The notes below the pieces were generated by a model that was not told the DNA's origin, did not search any database, and saw only the letters and a list, made by a program, of their open reading frames with translations. A stretch of 11,027 nt of DNA from an uncultured Eubacteriales bacterium (lineage in GTDB: Bacteria; Bacillota; Clostridia; Oscillospirales; Oscillospiraceae), in assembly GCA_900546415.1 (NCBI GenBank), contig URCY01000058.1:1-11027 (forward strand). The letters run 5' to 3'. Both the position numbers and the translations under genes were made by a program. Positions within the stretch are counted from its first letter, which is position 1. Each line of letters begins with the position of its first letter. This document shows, in pieces, positions 1-7,323 of this stretch.

Positions 1-56
1 ATAAGCTGGGACAAAAGACCCGCTGAGCGCCGCAGCTGATTGATTCAGAGGTTCCT
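1..56. repeat. Partial copy (right end) of the palindromic element that is complete at 8571-8733
   Basis: This stretch matches 8677-8733 with a few substitutions and one missing base. It includes the shared block AAAGACCCGCTGAGCGCCGC and the terminal GATTGATTCAGAGGTTCCT. The rest of the copy lies off the left edge of the window. Read on the minus strand, the element begins directly after the TAA stop of the DUF1858 gene (57-59). It could act as a transcribed 3' hairpin, but that is inference. Confidence 0.85.
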
Positions 57-281
57 TTATTTCTGCTTCTCGGCTTCGCTGGCCTCGAGGAAGCGGTTGA
101 CCTGTGCAAGGAACTCGTCGGCGTTCACGCCGTGAACCATGCAGGCCTCCTCGACGGTCTCGCCGCGGGACGCCGGGCAGCCGAGGCAATGCATACCGAT
201 GGCCATAAACAGCGGCGCGGTCTGCGGTGCGATGTCCAGAACGTCGCCGATGATGGTGCTTTTCTCAATTTTAACTGCCAT
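57..281 (-). CDS. DUF1858-type small redox-disulfide protein (74 aa)
   Basis: This small, probably cytoplasmic protein resembles the DUF1858 / 'hybrid cluster protein-associated redox disulfide' family. The family signature is seen as GMHCLGCPASRGETVEEAC at residues 29-47, with a CxxC pair at Cys32 and Cys35 and a third cysteine at Cys47. The N-terminal part (IEKSTIIGDVLDIAPQTAP) also fits. The length is normal for a stand-alone member. The biochemical role of the family is not settled; a redox or metal-binding function is inferred from the cysteines. The start at 281 is supported by an AGGAGGA ribosome site about 10 bases upstream. The gene lies 86 bases behind aroQ and has its own predicted promoter, so it may be expressed separately. 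No clear terminator separates it from aroQ, so readthrough is possible. Nothing links it to aromatic synthesis except position. Confidence 0.9.
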   Translation of the reverse strand: MAVKIEKSTIIGDVLDIAPQTAPLFMAIGMHCLGCPASRGETVEEACMVHGVNADEFLAQVNRFLEASEAEKQK

Positions 282-342
282 ATTTGTCAGTCCTCCTATG
301 GAAATTCAGTCATGAAACGTCAGAAAGCCCGCGTTTCGCCTT

Positions 343-371
343 ATTATACCCAATTCCGCGCGGAAAATCAA
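343..371 (-). promoter_or_regulatory. Predicted sigma-A promoter for the DUF1858 gene
   Basis: On the minus strand, TTGATT (366-371) and a perfect TATAAT (343-348) are separated by exactly 17 bases. The -35 box overlaps the aroQ stop codon (368-370). Transcription would start near 336, leaving a leader of about 55 bases. The spacer contains the 12-base palindrome TTCCGCGCGGAA (354-365), a possible operator. The prediction rests on motif match only. Confidence 0.65.
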
Positions 372-811
372 CCGTTTTCGCCGGAAAAAGTCTCGATCAG
401 ATAGGCCATGGCTCTTTTGTAGCCCTCGAAGCCCAAGCCGACGAAGCGCGCCGCGCACGCCATGCCGACATAGGACACGCGACGGAACGGCTCACGCGCG
501 TCGACGTTGGTCAGGTGCACCTCGACCGCCGGAAGCTGCACGGCCTTGAGCGCGTCGAGCAGCGCGACGGAGGTGTGGGTATAGGCGGCGGCATTGATGA
601 CCAGGCCGTCGAAGCGCGGCCGCGCCTGCTGGATCCAGTCGACAAGCACGCCCTCGTGATTGCTCTGTCGCATCTCGACCGTGCAGCCCAGCTCCTCGGA
701 CGCCTCGCGGACGTAATTTTGCAGCGCGGCATAGTCCTGCACGCCGTAAAGCTGCGGCTCACGCTGACCGAGCAGGTTCAGGTTCGGCCCGTTAAGAATT
801 AAAATGTTCAT
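368..811 (-). CDS. aroQ: Type II 3-dehydroquinate dehydratase (147 aa)
   Basis: This enzyme catalyses dehydration of 3-dehydroquinate to 3-dehydroshikimate, the third shikimate-pathway step. Type II enzymes are small dodecameric cytoplasmic proteins, and 147 residues is the usual length. Visible motifs are NGPNLNLLG (7-15), the lid residues Arg17 and Tyr22 (catalytic Tyr), RQSNHEG (48-54), NAAAYTHTS (73-81) and EVHLTNVDAREPFR (97-110) with catalytic His99. The start at 811 follows a strong GGAGGAGG site. The first 20 bases overlap the end of aroE-aroK in another frame, so translation of the two is probably coupled. It is the last gene of the aromatic operon. No type I (AroD) enzyme is present in the window, so this is presumably the pathway dehydratase. 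Confidence 0.97.
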   Translation of the reverse strand: MNILILNGPNLNLLGQREPQLYGVQDYAALQNYVREASEELGCTVEMRQSNHEGVLVDWIQQARPRFDGLVINAAAYTHTSVALLDALKAVQLPAVEVHLTNVDAREPFRRVSYVGMACAARFVGLGFEGYKRAMAYLIETFSGENG

Positions 812-2015
812 AAAATGCCTCCTCCGTGCGTTTGACCGCCGTTTCCGGCGCAGAATCGTTCACAATGGTCGTCTGCGCAAGCGCGCGATAGAGCGGCTCA
901 CGCCGCGCGTAGAGCTTGTCCGTGCCCTGCGCGCTCAGCGGCCGGTCCTCAAGCGCCAACGCGTCCAGCGGACGCTGCACCCAGACGACGAAGCCGTTTT
1001 GCAGCAGGAGCGGCGCGTTCTCCGGCCGCGTGACGCAGCCGCCGCCCGTCGCCAGCACGACGCCGGAGCGCTTGCCCAGCTCGGCCAGCACAGACGTCTC
1101 CTGCGCGCGGAACGCATCCTCGCCGTCTGCGCGCAGCGCCTCGGCGGGCGTGCGGCCGAAGCGGCGCGCAAATTCCTCGTCGCAGTCCAGAAACGGCCTT
1201 CCAAGCCGCGCGGCGAGCGCGCGTCCGAGCGTCGTTTTGCCGCTGCCCGGCATTCCGATCAGGATCAGATCCGTGCTGTCCCGGCGAAGCGCTTGCAGCG
1301 CGCGGTCGCGCGTCTGCGCGGGAATGCTGCTCCCCGTGAAGCGTTCTGCGGCGGCGCAGCCCTGCCCGACGAGCATGGAAAGCCCGTTCTCCGCGCGCAG
1401 GCCGAGCGCCCGCGCCTGAAGCAGCAGCGCCGTCTCCAACGGGTTATAGACGACGTCCAGCACGGTGCGCAGGCCGGGCAGGCGGCGCAGGTCGACCGGC
1501 GAAGCGCCGTTGTTCGGGAACATCCCGACCGGCGTCGTGTTGACCAGCAGCGCGGCGTCGGCATGACGCCCGAGATTCTCATAGTTATCCGCGCCGCTGC
1601 GCGAGATCACCACGACCTCCGCACCGCGCTCATGCAGCACGGTCTGCGCGGTCTTGGACGCGCCGCCCGAGCCGAGCACGAGTGCCTTCTCCCCCGCCCG
1701 GATGCCGCCGTTGCGGTCGAGCAGCCACGAAAAGCCGTCATAATCGGTGTTGTCGCCGATCAGTCTGCCGTCTCTGCGCGTGATCGTGTTGACCGCGCCG
1801 ATCTTTTTCGCGCGGTCGGTCAGCTCGCAGAAGGGCATGACGGCCATTTTATAGGGGATCGTGACGTTCAGCCCGTCGAACGACCCGTCGCGCAGAAAAC
1901 GCTCCAGCGCCTCCGGCTCGACCTCGAACAGCTCATAGGCATAGTCGGCCAGCAGACCGTGCAGCCTGGGCGAGAAGCTGTGCCCCAGCTTGCGCCCGAG
2001 CAGTCCGCAGCGCAT
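792..2015 (-). CDS. aroE/aroK: Fused shikimate dehydrogenase-shikimate kinase (407 aa)
   Basis: One open frame encodes two consecutive pathway enzymes. Residues 1 to about 245 are AroE: LGHSFSP (10-16), NVTIPYK (50-56, catalytic Lys56), Asn76, GDNTDYDGF (87-95, catalytic Asp91), the NADP loop GSGGASKT (115-122) and VNTTPVGMFP (158-167). Residues from about 248 to 407 are shikimate kinase: Walker A GMPGSGKTT (254-262), DCDEEF (277-282), substrate Arg303, ATGGG (322-326), and the lid RPLS with Arg358. It would reduce 3-dehydroshikimate and then phosphorylate shikimate. Both active sites look intact, and the linker is only a few residues. The start at 2015 shares one base with the pheA stop (TGATG) and has a GGAGGT site. 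Both domain calls are firm; bifunctional activity is inferred. Confidence 0.96.
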   Translation of the reverse strand: MRCGLLGRKLGHSFSPRLHGLLADYAYELFEVEPEALERFLRDGSFDGLNVTIPYKMAVMPFCELTDRAKKIGAVNTITRRDGRLIGDNTDYDGFSWLLDRNGGIRAGEKALVLGSGGASKTAQTVLHERGAEVVVISRSGADNYENLGRHADAALLVNTTPVGMFPNNGASPVDLRRLPGLRTVLDVVYNPLETALLLQARALGLRAENGLSMLVGQGCAAAERFTGSSIPAQTRDRALQALRRDSTDLILIGMPGSGKTTLGRALAARLGRPFLDCDEEFARRFGRTPAEALRADGEDAFRAQETSVLAELGKRSGVVLATGGGCVTRPENAPLLLQNGFVVWVQRPLDALALEDRPLSAQGTDKLYARREPLYRALAQTTIVNDSAPETAVKRTEEAFYEHFNS

Positions 2016-3145
2016 CAGACGACCTCCGAATAGCTGCCGAGATAATGGAATTCCTCACACATCGTGTCCAGATCGCACAGAAGCTGGATGAACTCCGGCG
2101 AATAGACCGAGGTTTGCAGATCGAGATAGAACTGGAATTCAAAATCCCGGTCGGGGATCGGGCGGCTTTCGAGCTTGAGCAGGTTGATGCCCAGCGCATA
2201 GAGCCGCGCAAGGACCTTATACAGCGCGCCGGTGCGGTGCGGCAGGACAAGGCGCACGGTCGTGCGGTCCGCGCCGGGGAAGATTTCCGGCTTCTTGCCG
2301 ATGCAGATGAAGCGCGTGTGGTTGTTGCCCTCCTGCTGGATGCCGCTCTGCCGCACCTTCAGGCCGTAAAGCTCGGCGCACTTGCGCGAGGCGATGGCCG
2401 CAATGTCCCTGCGCGGGGATTCCGCGACCAGACGCGCCGCGACGGCGGTGTTCTCGACGGGCGTGATCTTGACATCCTTGAGCGTGTGCAGGAAGCTCTC
2501 GCACTGACTGAGCGCCTGCTCGTGCGAAAAGATCTCGTGAATGTCGCCGGAGGACTCACGCGTCAGCAGGCAATGGTCGATCTTCAGCCGCGTGGAGCGG
2601 ACGATGCAGAAATCGTGCGAGATCATCAGGTCATAGACGCGCTTGACCGTGCCGGCGGTGCTGTTTTCGACCGGAAGCACGCCGTATTGGCAGAATCCGG
2701 CCTCGATGGCCGAAAAAACGCCCTCAAAATTGCGGAAATATTGGATGGAGGGGTCTGCAAACAGACGCTCGCAGGCCAGCTGGGAGTACGACCCCTCCAC
2801 GCCCTGACAGGCGACGCTTGCCGCGCGCGGGAAGCAGCGCGGCGTGCTTTCGAGCGCCGCCATGACGCGGTCGCTCACGGCGCAGGTCTCGCCCCGGCTC
2901 TGCCAGGTGCGGCTCAGCTCAAAGAGCAGCGAATACAGTACGCGCACATAGGCCTGCAGCTCCGGCTGCGTCTGCGCTGAGAGCGCGGTCAGCTTCTCGC
3001 GCTCGCGCGCGCTTTGCAGCACGGGCAGCCCGTTCTCGCGCTTATACGCGCCGATTTTTTCGGCCAAGTCCATGCGCTTTTGGAACAGACGCACCAGCTC
3101 GTTGTCCACCTGATCGATCTGCTCGCGATAATCCTTCAATTCCAT
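2015..3145 (-). CDS. pheA: Bifunctional chorismate mutase/prephenate dehydratase (P-protein, 376 aa)
   Basis: This protein converts chorismate to prephenate and then to phenylpyruvate. Residues 1 to about 85 are an AroQ-fold chorismate mutase with the expected Arg7, Arg24, Lys35, Arg47 and Glu48. Residues about 112-285 are prephenate dehydratase: GVEGSYSQ (115-122), VLPVENSTAG (156-165) and NNHTRF (274-279) with catalytic Thr277. Residues about 295-376 are an ACT domain with GALY (306-309) and ESRP (326-329), the Phe-binding motifs of feedback-inhibited P-proteins. The start at 3145 is chosen because MELKDYREQID begins the mutase and a GGAGAGGTGA site lies just upstream, overlapping the aroC stop. 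A longer in-frame reading upstream would run antiparallel to nothing known and overlap aroC. As the only chorismate mutase here, it probably also supplies prephenate for TyrA. Confidence 0.97.
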   Translation of the reverse strand: MELKDYREQIDQVDNELVRLFQKRMDLAEKIGAYKRENGLPVLQSAREREKLTALSAQTQPELQAYVRVLYSLLFELSRTWQSRGETCAVSDRVMAALESTPRCFPRAASVACQGVEGSYSQLACERLFADPSIQYFRNFEGVFSAIEAGFCQYGVLPVENSTAGTVKRVYDLMISHDFCIVRSTRLKIDHCLLTRESSGDIHEIFSHEQALSQCESFLHTLKDVKITPVENTAVAARLVAESPRRDIAAIASRKCAELYGLKVRQSGIQQEGNNHTRFICIGKKPEIFPGADRTTVRLVLPHRTGALYKVLARLYALGINLLKLESRPIPDRDFEFQFYLDLQTSVYSPEFIQLLCDLDTMCEEFHYLGSYSEVV

Positions 3146-3150
3146 ACGGC

Positions 3151-4215
3151 TCACCTCTCCAAAAGTAATCCGGTAACCGCCAGCGCGGCGGCCGCCTCCA
3201 CGACGGCCACGGCGCGCGGCACGATGCACGGGTCATGCCGCCCGCGGATCTCCAGCTCCGCGCCGCAATGGGCGACCGGATCGACCGTCTCCTGCGGCAG
3301 GGCGATGGACGGCGTCGGCTTGATCGCGACGCGGAAGCAGACCGGCATTCCGGTCGTCATGCCGCCGCAGATTCCGCCCGCGTGATTCGAGCGGGTGCGC
3401 ACGGCGCCGTTTTCGTCATAATAATAGGGGTCGTTGTGGGCGCTGCCGCGCATCTGCGCGCAGCCGAAGCCGCTGCCGAATTCCACGCCCTTGACGGCCG
3501 GGATGCCGAAGAGCAGCTGCGCAAGCCGGTTTTCGACGCCGTCGAACATCGGCTCGCCCAGTCCGGTCGGAAGCCCCGTCACGGCGCATTCCACACTGCC
3601 GCCGACGGAGTCGCAGGCCGCGCGCACGGCCTCGATCTCGTCGAGCATTGCCTCGGCGCGCGCCGGGTCGACGAGGCTCAGGCCGCGCTCGAGCACGGGG
3701 GTCTGCGGCGCAAGCGGGTCATAAGGCTCGTCGCGCTGCGCCCCGATGTTGAAAATATGGGCAAAGACCTCCACGCCCTGCTGCCGCAGATACTGCTTGC
3801 ACAGGCCGCCCGCGATGCAGATCGGCGCGGTCAGACGGCCGGAATAGCAGCCGCCGCCGGAGAGATCCATCGCCCCGCCGTATTTCACAAAGGCCGGGTA
3901 GTCCGCGTGCGACGGACGCGGCAGAAAGTTCGCGTAGTCCGCGCGGCGCGCGTTCGTGTTGCGGATGATCGCCGTGAGGGCGTCGCCGCAGGTTCTGCCG
4001 TCGTGCAGGCCGCTCAGAAATTCCGGCGCATCGGCCTCGCGGCGGCTCGTGGAAAACACGGACGCCGACGGCGCGCGGCGGTTCAGAAACGCCTGCAATT
4101 CGGCAAGATCCGGCTCGAAGCCCGCCGGAAAGCCCTCGAGCGTCATGCCGACGGCCGGCCCGTGGGATTCGCCGAAAACCGTCAGCTTCAGTCTGGTTCC
4201 GATCGTGTTGCTCAT
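3151..4215 (-). CDS. aroC: Chorismate synthase (354 aa)
   Basis: This enzyme catalyses the last common step, the FMN-dependent removal of phosphate from EPSP to give chorismate. The length is typical. Motifs include GESHG (15-19) with catalytic His18, RPSHADYP (100-107) with His103, DLSGGGCYSGRLTAP (117-131), GSGFGCAQMRGSAHND (247-262), and RHDPCIVPRA (326-335) with Asp328. The open frame extends upstream to 4848, but that part overlaps aroA and has no family similarity. MSNTIGTRLK at 4215 is the normal N-terminus and follows a G-rich ribosome site, so 4215 is the start. It begins 2 bases after the aroA stop and ends 5 bases before pheA. There is no fused flavin reductase, so reduced FMN must come from elsewhere (family knowledge). 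Confidence 0.97.
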   Translation of the reverse strand: MSNTIGTRLKLTVFGESHGPAVGMTLEGFPAGFEPDLAELQAFLNRRAPSASVFSTSRREADAPEFLSGLHDGRTCGDALTAIIRNTNARRADYANFLPRPSHADYPAFVKYGGAMDLSGGGCYSGRLTAPICIAGGLCKQYLRQQGVEVFAHIFNIGAQRDEPYDPLAPQTPVLERGLSLVDPARAEAMLDEIEAVRAACDSVGGSVECAVTGLPTGLGEPMFDGVENRLAQLLFGIPAVKGVEFGSGFGCAQMRGSAHNDPYYYDENGAVRTRSNHAGGICGGMTTGMPVCFRVAIKPTPSIALPQETVDPVAHCGAELEIRGRHDPCIVPRAVAVVEAAAALAVTGLLLER

Positions 4216-4217
4216 GG

Positions 4218-5468
4218 TCAGTCCCCCTTCGTCAGTTGTGTGAAGTCCTTCCAAAAGCCCGGATAGGACTTGTTCACGGCCTCTGCGCCGCAGACGCGCA
4301 CCGGCTCTGCGCACACGGACGCCGCCACGGCGGCCAGCATGGCGATGCGGTGGTCGTTCTGCGCGTCCGCCGTGCCGCCGGTGAGTGCGCCGCCGTGTAT
4401 TTCCAGCCCGTCCGGGAGCACCCGGACGTCGCCGCCCAGAGCGTTCAGTGCGGCGGCCACGGAGCGCAGCCGGTCGCTCTCCTTGATGCGCAGTCGCTCC
4501 GCGCCGAGGATGCGCGTCGTTCCCTCGGCGCAGGCCGCGGCAAGCGCCAGCGGCGGCACCAGATCGGGGATGTCGCGTGCGTTCAGCTCGATGCCGCGCA
4601 GCCGCCCGGGGCGGACGGTCACGGCGTCGCCCTCGGTCGAGACCTCCGCGCCGAAGCGCGCTAAGATTGCGGCCGCCGCGCGGTCGCCCTGCCGGGAATC
4701 GGGCGCAAGCCCCGTCACGGTCACGGGCGAGGAGATCGCCCCGGCCGTCAGCCAGAAGGCCGCGTTCGACCAGTCGCCCTCGACCTCCGCCGCGCCGCAC
4801 GAGGCGTAGTGCGCGCCCGCCGGGATGCGCCAGCCGTTTTGCGTGCATTCGACGCGGACGCCGAAGCGATGCAGCGCGTCGAGCGTCATGTCCACATAGC
4901 CCGCAGATTCCAGCGGCGTCGTCAGCACAAGCTCGGAATCCGTTCTCGTCATCGGCAGGGCAAGGAGCAGCCCGCTGATGAATTGCGAGGAAATATTGCC
5001 GGACAGCCGGAACACGCCGCCCGTCAGCCGTCCCGTGCAGCGCACGGTGTCGGGCGTCGGACGCGAGAGTGCGCAGCCGTGCGCCTCCAGCTCCTCCCAG
5101 AGGGGCGAGAGCGGGCGGGCGGCAAGGCGTCCGTGCAGGCGGAAGGTCGTGTCGATGCCCAGCGCGGCCGCGACCGGCAGCAGAAAGCGCAGCGTCGAGC
5201 CGCTCTCGCCGCAGTCGGCCTCAGCCCTTTCCGGGGCTTGCGCCGGCTGCACGGCGTAGCCCGTCTCCGTGCGGCGGATCGCCGCGCCGAAGGCCGTCAG
5301 GCAGCGCGCCGTGGCCTCGATGTCCTGCGAGTTCTCCGGGCAGGTCAGCGCCGTCGGCTCGTCGGCCAGCGCGGCGCAGATGAGCAGGCGGTGCGCCTGC
5401 GATTTGGACGGGATGGCGGCGATCCTGCCGCCGAGCTTATGGGGAAAAATCGTCCGTTCCATCCTCAT
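4218..5468 (-). CDS. aroA: 5-enolpyruvylshikimate-3-phosphate synthase (416 aa)
   Basis: This enzyme transfers enolpyruvyl from PEP to shikimate 3-phosphate. Visible motifs are IPSKSQAHR (19-27) with PEP-binding Lys22, CGESGSTLRFLLP (86-98, the variant of the NAGTAMR loop common in Clostridia, with the glycine kept as Gly90), SGNISSQFISGLLLALP (156-172), catalytic Asp302 in DIPDLVP, RIKESDRL (327-334) and NDHRIAM (371-377). The length is close to normal. The ATG at 5468 overlaps the aroB stop (ATGA), but the GGGGG ribosome site (5471-5475) is only 2 bases from it. A second in-frame ATG at 5462 has a better spacing of 8 bases and may be the real start; the protein would then lack Met-Arg. The function is not in doubt. 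Confidence 0.96.
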   Translation of the reverse strand: MRMERTIFPHKLGGRIAAIPSKSQAHRLLICAALADEPTALTCPENSQDIEATARCLTAFGAAIRRTETGYAVQPAQAPERAEADCGESGSTLRFLLPVAAALGIDTTFRLHGRLAARPLSPLWEELEAHGCALSRPTPDTVRCTGRLTGGVFRLSGNISSQFISGLLLALPMTRTDSELVLTTPLESAGYVDMTLDALHRFGVRVECTQNGWRIPAGAHYASCGAAEVEGDWSNAAFWLTAGAISSPVTVTGLAPDSRQGDRAAAAILARFGAEVSTEGDAVTVRPGRLRGIELNARDIPDLVPPLALAAACAEGTTRILGAERLRIKESDRLRSVAAALNALGGDVRVLPDGLEIHGGALTGGTADAQNDHRIAMLAAVAASVCAEPVRVCGAEAVNKSYPGFWKDFTQLTKGD

Positions 5469-6496
5469 TTCCCCCGGAATTTGCGCAGCTTATTCAAAAA
5501 ATCCTCGAACGGCACCGTCTCGAGCGTGCAGTCCCCGACGCCGTGCGGCACGACCAGCGTCAGCGCGTCGCCGCGCCGCTTTTTGTCTGAGCGCATCGGA
5601 AGCGCAAGCGCCTCGGTGGGCAGGTCGGTGTCGGTCGGCAGGCCGAGCGCCGCGAAGGCCTCGCAGATCGCGTCGGCGTCGCGGGCAAACAGCCGCGCCA
5701 TGATGCACGTGCCGACGGCCACGGCCTCGCCGTGCAGCACGGAAAAGCCGCTGCACGCCTCGACGGCATGGCCGATCGTGTGCCCGAGATTCAGAAGCTG
5801 ACGGCGGCCGTTGTCGCGCTCGTCGGCGCAGACCACGTCGCGCTTGTGCCCGACGCAGGCGGCAACCACGCGTTCGCGGTCGAAGCCCAGCCCCCTTTGC
5901 CGAAAATGCTCGAACAGCTCCGGATCAAACAGAATTGCGGTCTTGAGCGCCTCGGCCGCGCCGCAGCGCAGCTCGCGCTCGGGCAGCGTGTCCAGCAGCG
6001 ACAGGTCGCAGACGACCAGACGCGGCTGATGGAACGCGCCGACGAGATTTTTCCCCGTCGGCAGGTCGACGGCCGTCTTGCCGCCGACGGAGGAATCGAC
6101 CATGGCCAAAAGCGACGTCGGAAGCTGCACGAAGGGCAGCCCGCGCAGATAGGTCGCGGCGGCAAAGCCGCTCAGATCACCCACGACGCCGCCGCCGAGG
6201 GCGAACACGGCGTCCGTGCGCGTCAGCCCTTCGCGCGCCAGCGCATTCAACAGGTTGACATAACTTTCGATCGACTTGGAGCGCTCCCCGGCCGGCACGA
6301 CCTGCCGCGCTACGCGCAGACTGCTCAGCGCCCCGGCCGCGCGGTCGGCATAGAGCGGCGCGACGTTGCTGTCCGAGACGAGCAGCGCCGAGCGCGCGCG
6401 GAAGCCCTCCGGCAGAAGCGCCGCCGTCTGCGGCAGCAGACCGGCGCCGATCACAACGTCGTAGGGCGTCGAGACCGGAACGGAAATGCGGATCAT
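5465..6496 (-). CDS. aroB: 3-dehydroquinate synthase (343 aa)
   Basis: This NAD- and metal-dependent cytoplasmic enzyme cyclises DAHP to 3-dehydroquinate, the second pathway step. Motifs seen are GGGVVGDLSGFAAATYLRG (101-119), DSSVGGKTAVD (134-144), KNLVGAFHQP (149-158), and the metal ligands Glu182 (in AEALKTA), His239 (LLNLGHTIGHA) and His255 (LHGEAVA). The length is usual for bacterial AroB. The start at 6496 overlaps the tyrA stop by four bases (ATGA) and has an AAGGAG site about 8 bases upstream. Its own stop overlaps the aroA start in the same way, so translational coupling with both neighbours is likely. Nothing looks broken. Confidence 0.97.
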   Translation of the reverse strand: MIRISVPVSTPYDVVIGAGLLPQTAALLPEGFRARSALLVSDSNVAPLYADRAAGALSSLRVARQVVPAGERSKSIESYVNLLNALAREGLTRTDAVFALGGGVVGDLSGFAAATYLRGLPFVQLPTSLLAMVDSSVGGKTAVDLPTGKNLVGAFHQPRLVVCDLSLLDTLPERELRCGAAEALKTAILFDPELFEHFRQRGLGFDRERVVAACVGHKRDVVCADERDNGRRQLLNLGHTIGHAVEACSGFSVLHGEAVAVGTCIMARLFARDADAICEAFAALGLPTDTDLPTEALALPMRSDKKRRGDALTLVVPHGVGDCTLETVPFEDFLNKLRKFRGK

Positions 6497-7323
6497 CCGA
6501 CCAGCTCCTTTCGTTTTTTGCCGTCCTCGAGCAGGCGGCAGAGCGTCTCGGCGTCGTTTTCCTCGAGCGCCGCGCGATATTCATTCAGCGACGCCGTGAT
6601 CGCGTCCAGCTCGGCGATCAGGTTGTCGCGGTTTTCCAAAAACAGCTCCGTCCACATCGGCGCGTTCAGCCACGCCACGCGCGTCAGGTCGCGGTAGCTC
6701 CCGGCGGAGAAGCCGCGCCGCTGCGCGGCCGTCGGACTTTTCACATAGGCGTTGGAGACGACGTGCGCAAGCTGCGAGGTGAAGGCGATCGTGCGGTCGT
6801 GCTGCTCGGCCGTGGTGACGGAGAACGAGCCGAATTGCAGCGGCTCGAGCAGACCGCGCACGCGGTCGATGAGCTGCATGTCGTCCAGATGCGGCGGCAC
6901 GAGCACCATCGGCGCGCCCTTGAAGAGCGTCGCGCGGCTGTTTTTATAGCCGGACAGGTGCGTACCGGCCATCGGGTGGCCGCCGACGAACAGAAAGCCA
7001 TACCGCTCGGCCAGCGCGAAGCCCGCCTTGCAGACGAGGCGCTTCGTGCCGCAGCAGTCGACGACGACCGCCGTCTGCGGCAGCCCGGGCGCGAGTCGGC
7101 TCAGCCATTCGACCGCCGCCTCGGGGCTGGCGGCGATCAGGATCAGCGCGCAGGAGGCGGCGTTCTCTGCCGTCAGCTCTCCGACGCAGGTCTGATCGAG
7201 CCGCGCAAATTCCAGAATGGAGCGGTCGCGCTCGGCGGCCAGAACCTGCCAGCCCGCCGCGCTGTAGGCGCGCGCCAGCGAGCCGCCGATCAGCCCGAGG
7301 CCGATGATCCCGACGGTGCTCAT
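6493..7323 (-). CDS. tyrA: Prephenate dehydrogenase, TyrA family (276 aa)
   Basis: This enzyme oxidatively decarboxylates prephenate to 4-hydroxyphenylpyruvate, the tyrosine branch. The N-terminal Rossmann domain carries GLGLIGGS (8-15). Downstream are the conserved GGHPMAGTHLSG (114-125, His116), TSQLAHVVS (182-190, catalytic-type His187) and GSYRDLTR (208-215). At 276 residues it is the short form, without a C-terminal ACT domain or a fused chorismate mutase. It therefore relies on the PheA mutase domain, or on an unlinked one, for prephenate. Preference for prephenate over arogenate, and for NAD over NADP, cannot be settled by eye. The start at 7323 forms an ATGA overlap with aroF, with a GAGG-type site upstream. 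Confidence 0.95.
   Translation of the reverse strand: MSTVGIIGLGLIGGSLARAYSAAGWQVLAAERDRSILEFARLDQTCVGELTAENAASCALILIAASPEAAVEWLSRLAPGLPQTAVVVDCCGTKRLVCKAGFALAERYGFLFVGGHPMAGTHLSGYKNSRATLFKGAPMVLVPPHLDDMQLIDRVRGLLEPLQFGSFSVTTAEQHDRTIAFTSQLAHVVSNAYVKSPTAAQRRGFSAGSYRDLTRVAWLNAPMWTELFLENRDNLIAELDAITASLNEYRAALEENDAETLCRLLEDGKKRKELVG

Noticed and set aside
804..2033. Long plus-strand open frames opposite the aromatic genes
   Set aside because: They are high-GC antisense shadows rich in Arg and Ala, without motifs or ribosome sites. The minus-strand frames carry complete enzyme signatures.
3146..3229. N-terminal extension of PheA
   Set aside because: It overlaps aroC, is an arginine- and glycine-rich shadow, and the family start with a strong ribosome site is at 3145.
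4216..4848. N-terminal extension of chorismate synthase (565-residue reading)
   Set aside because: The extension overlaps aroA, is Arg/Gly-rich shadow sequence, and the normal N-terminus with a ribosome site is at 4215.
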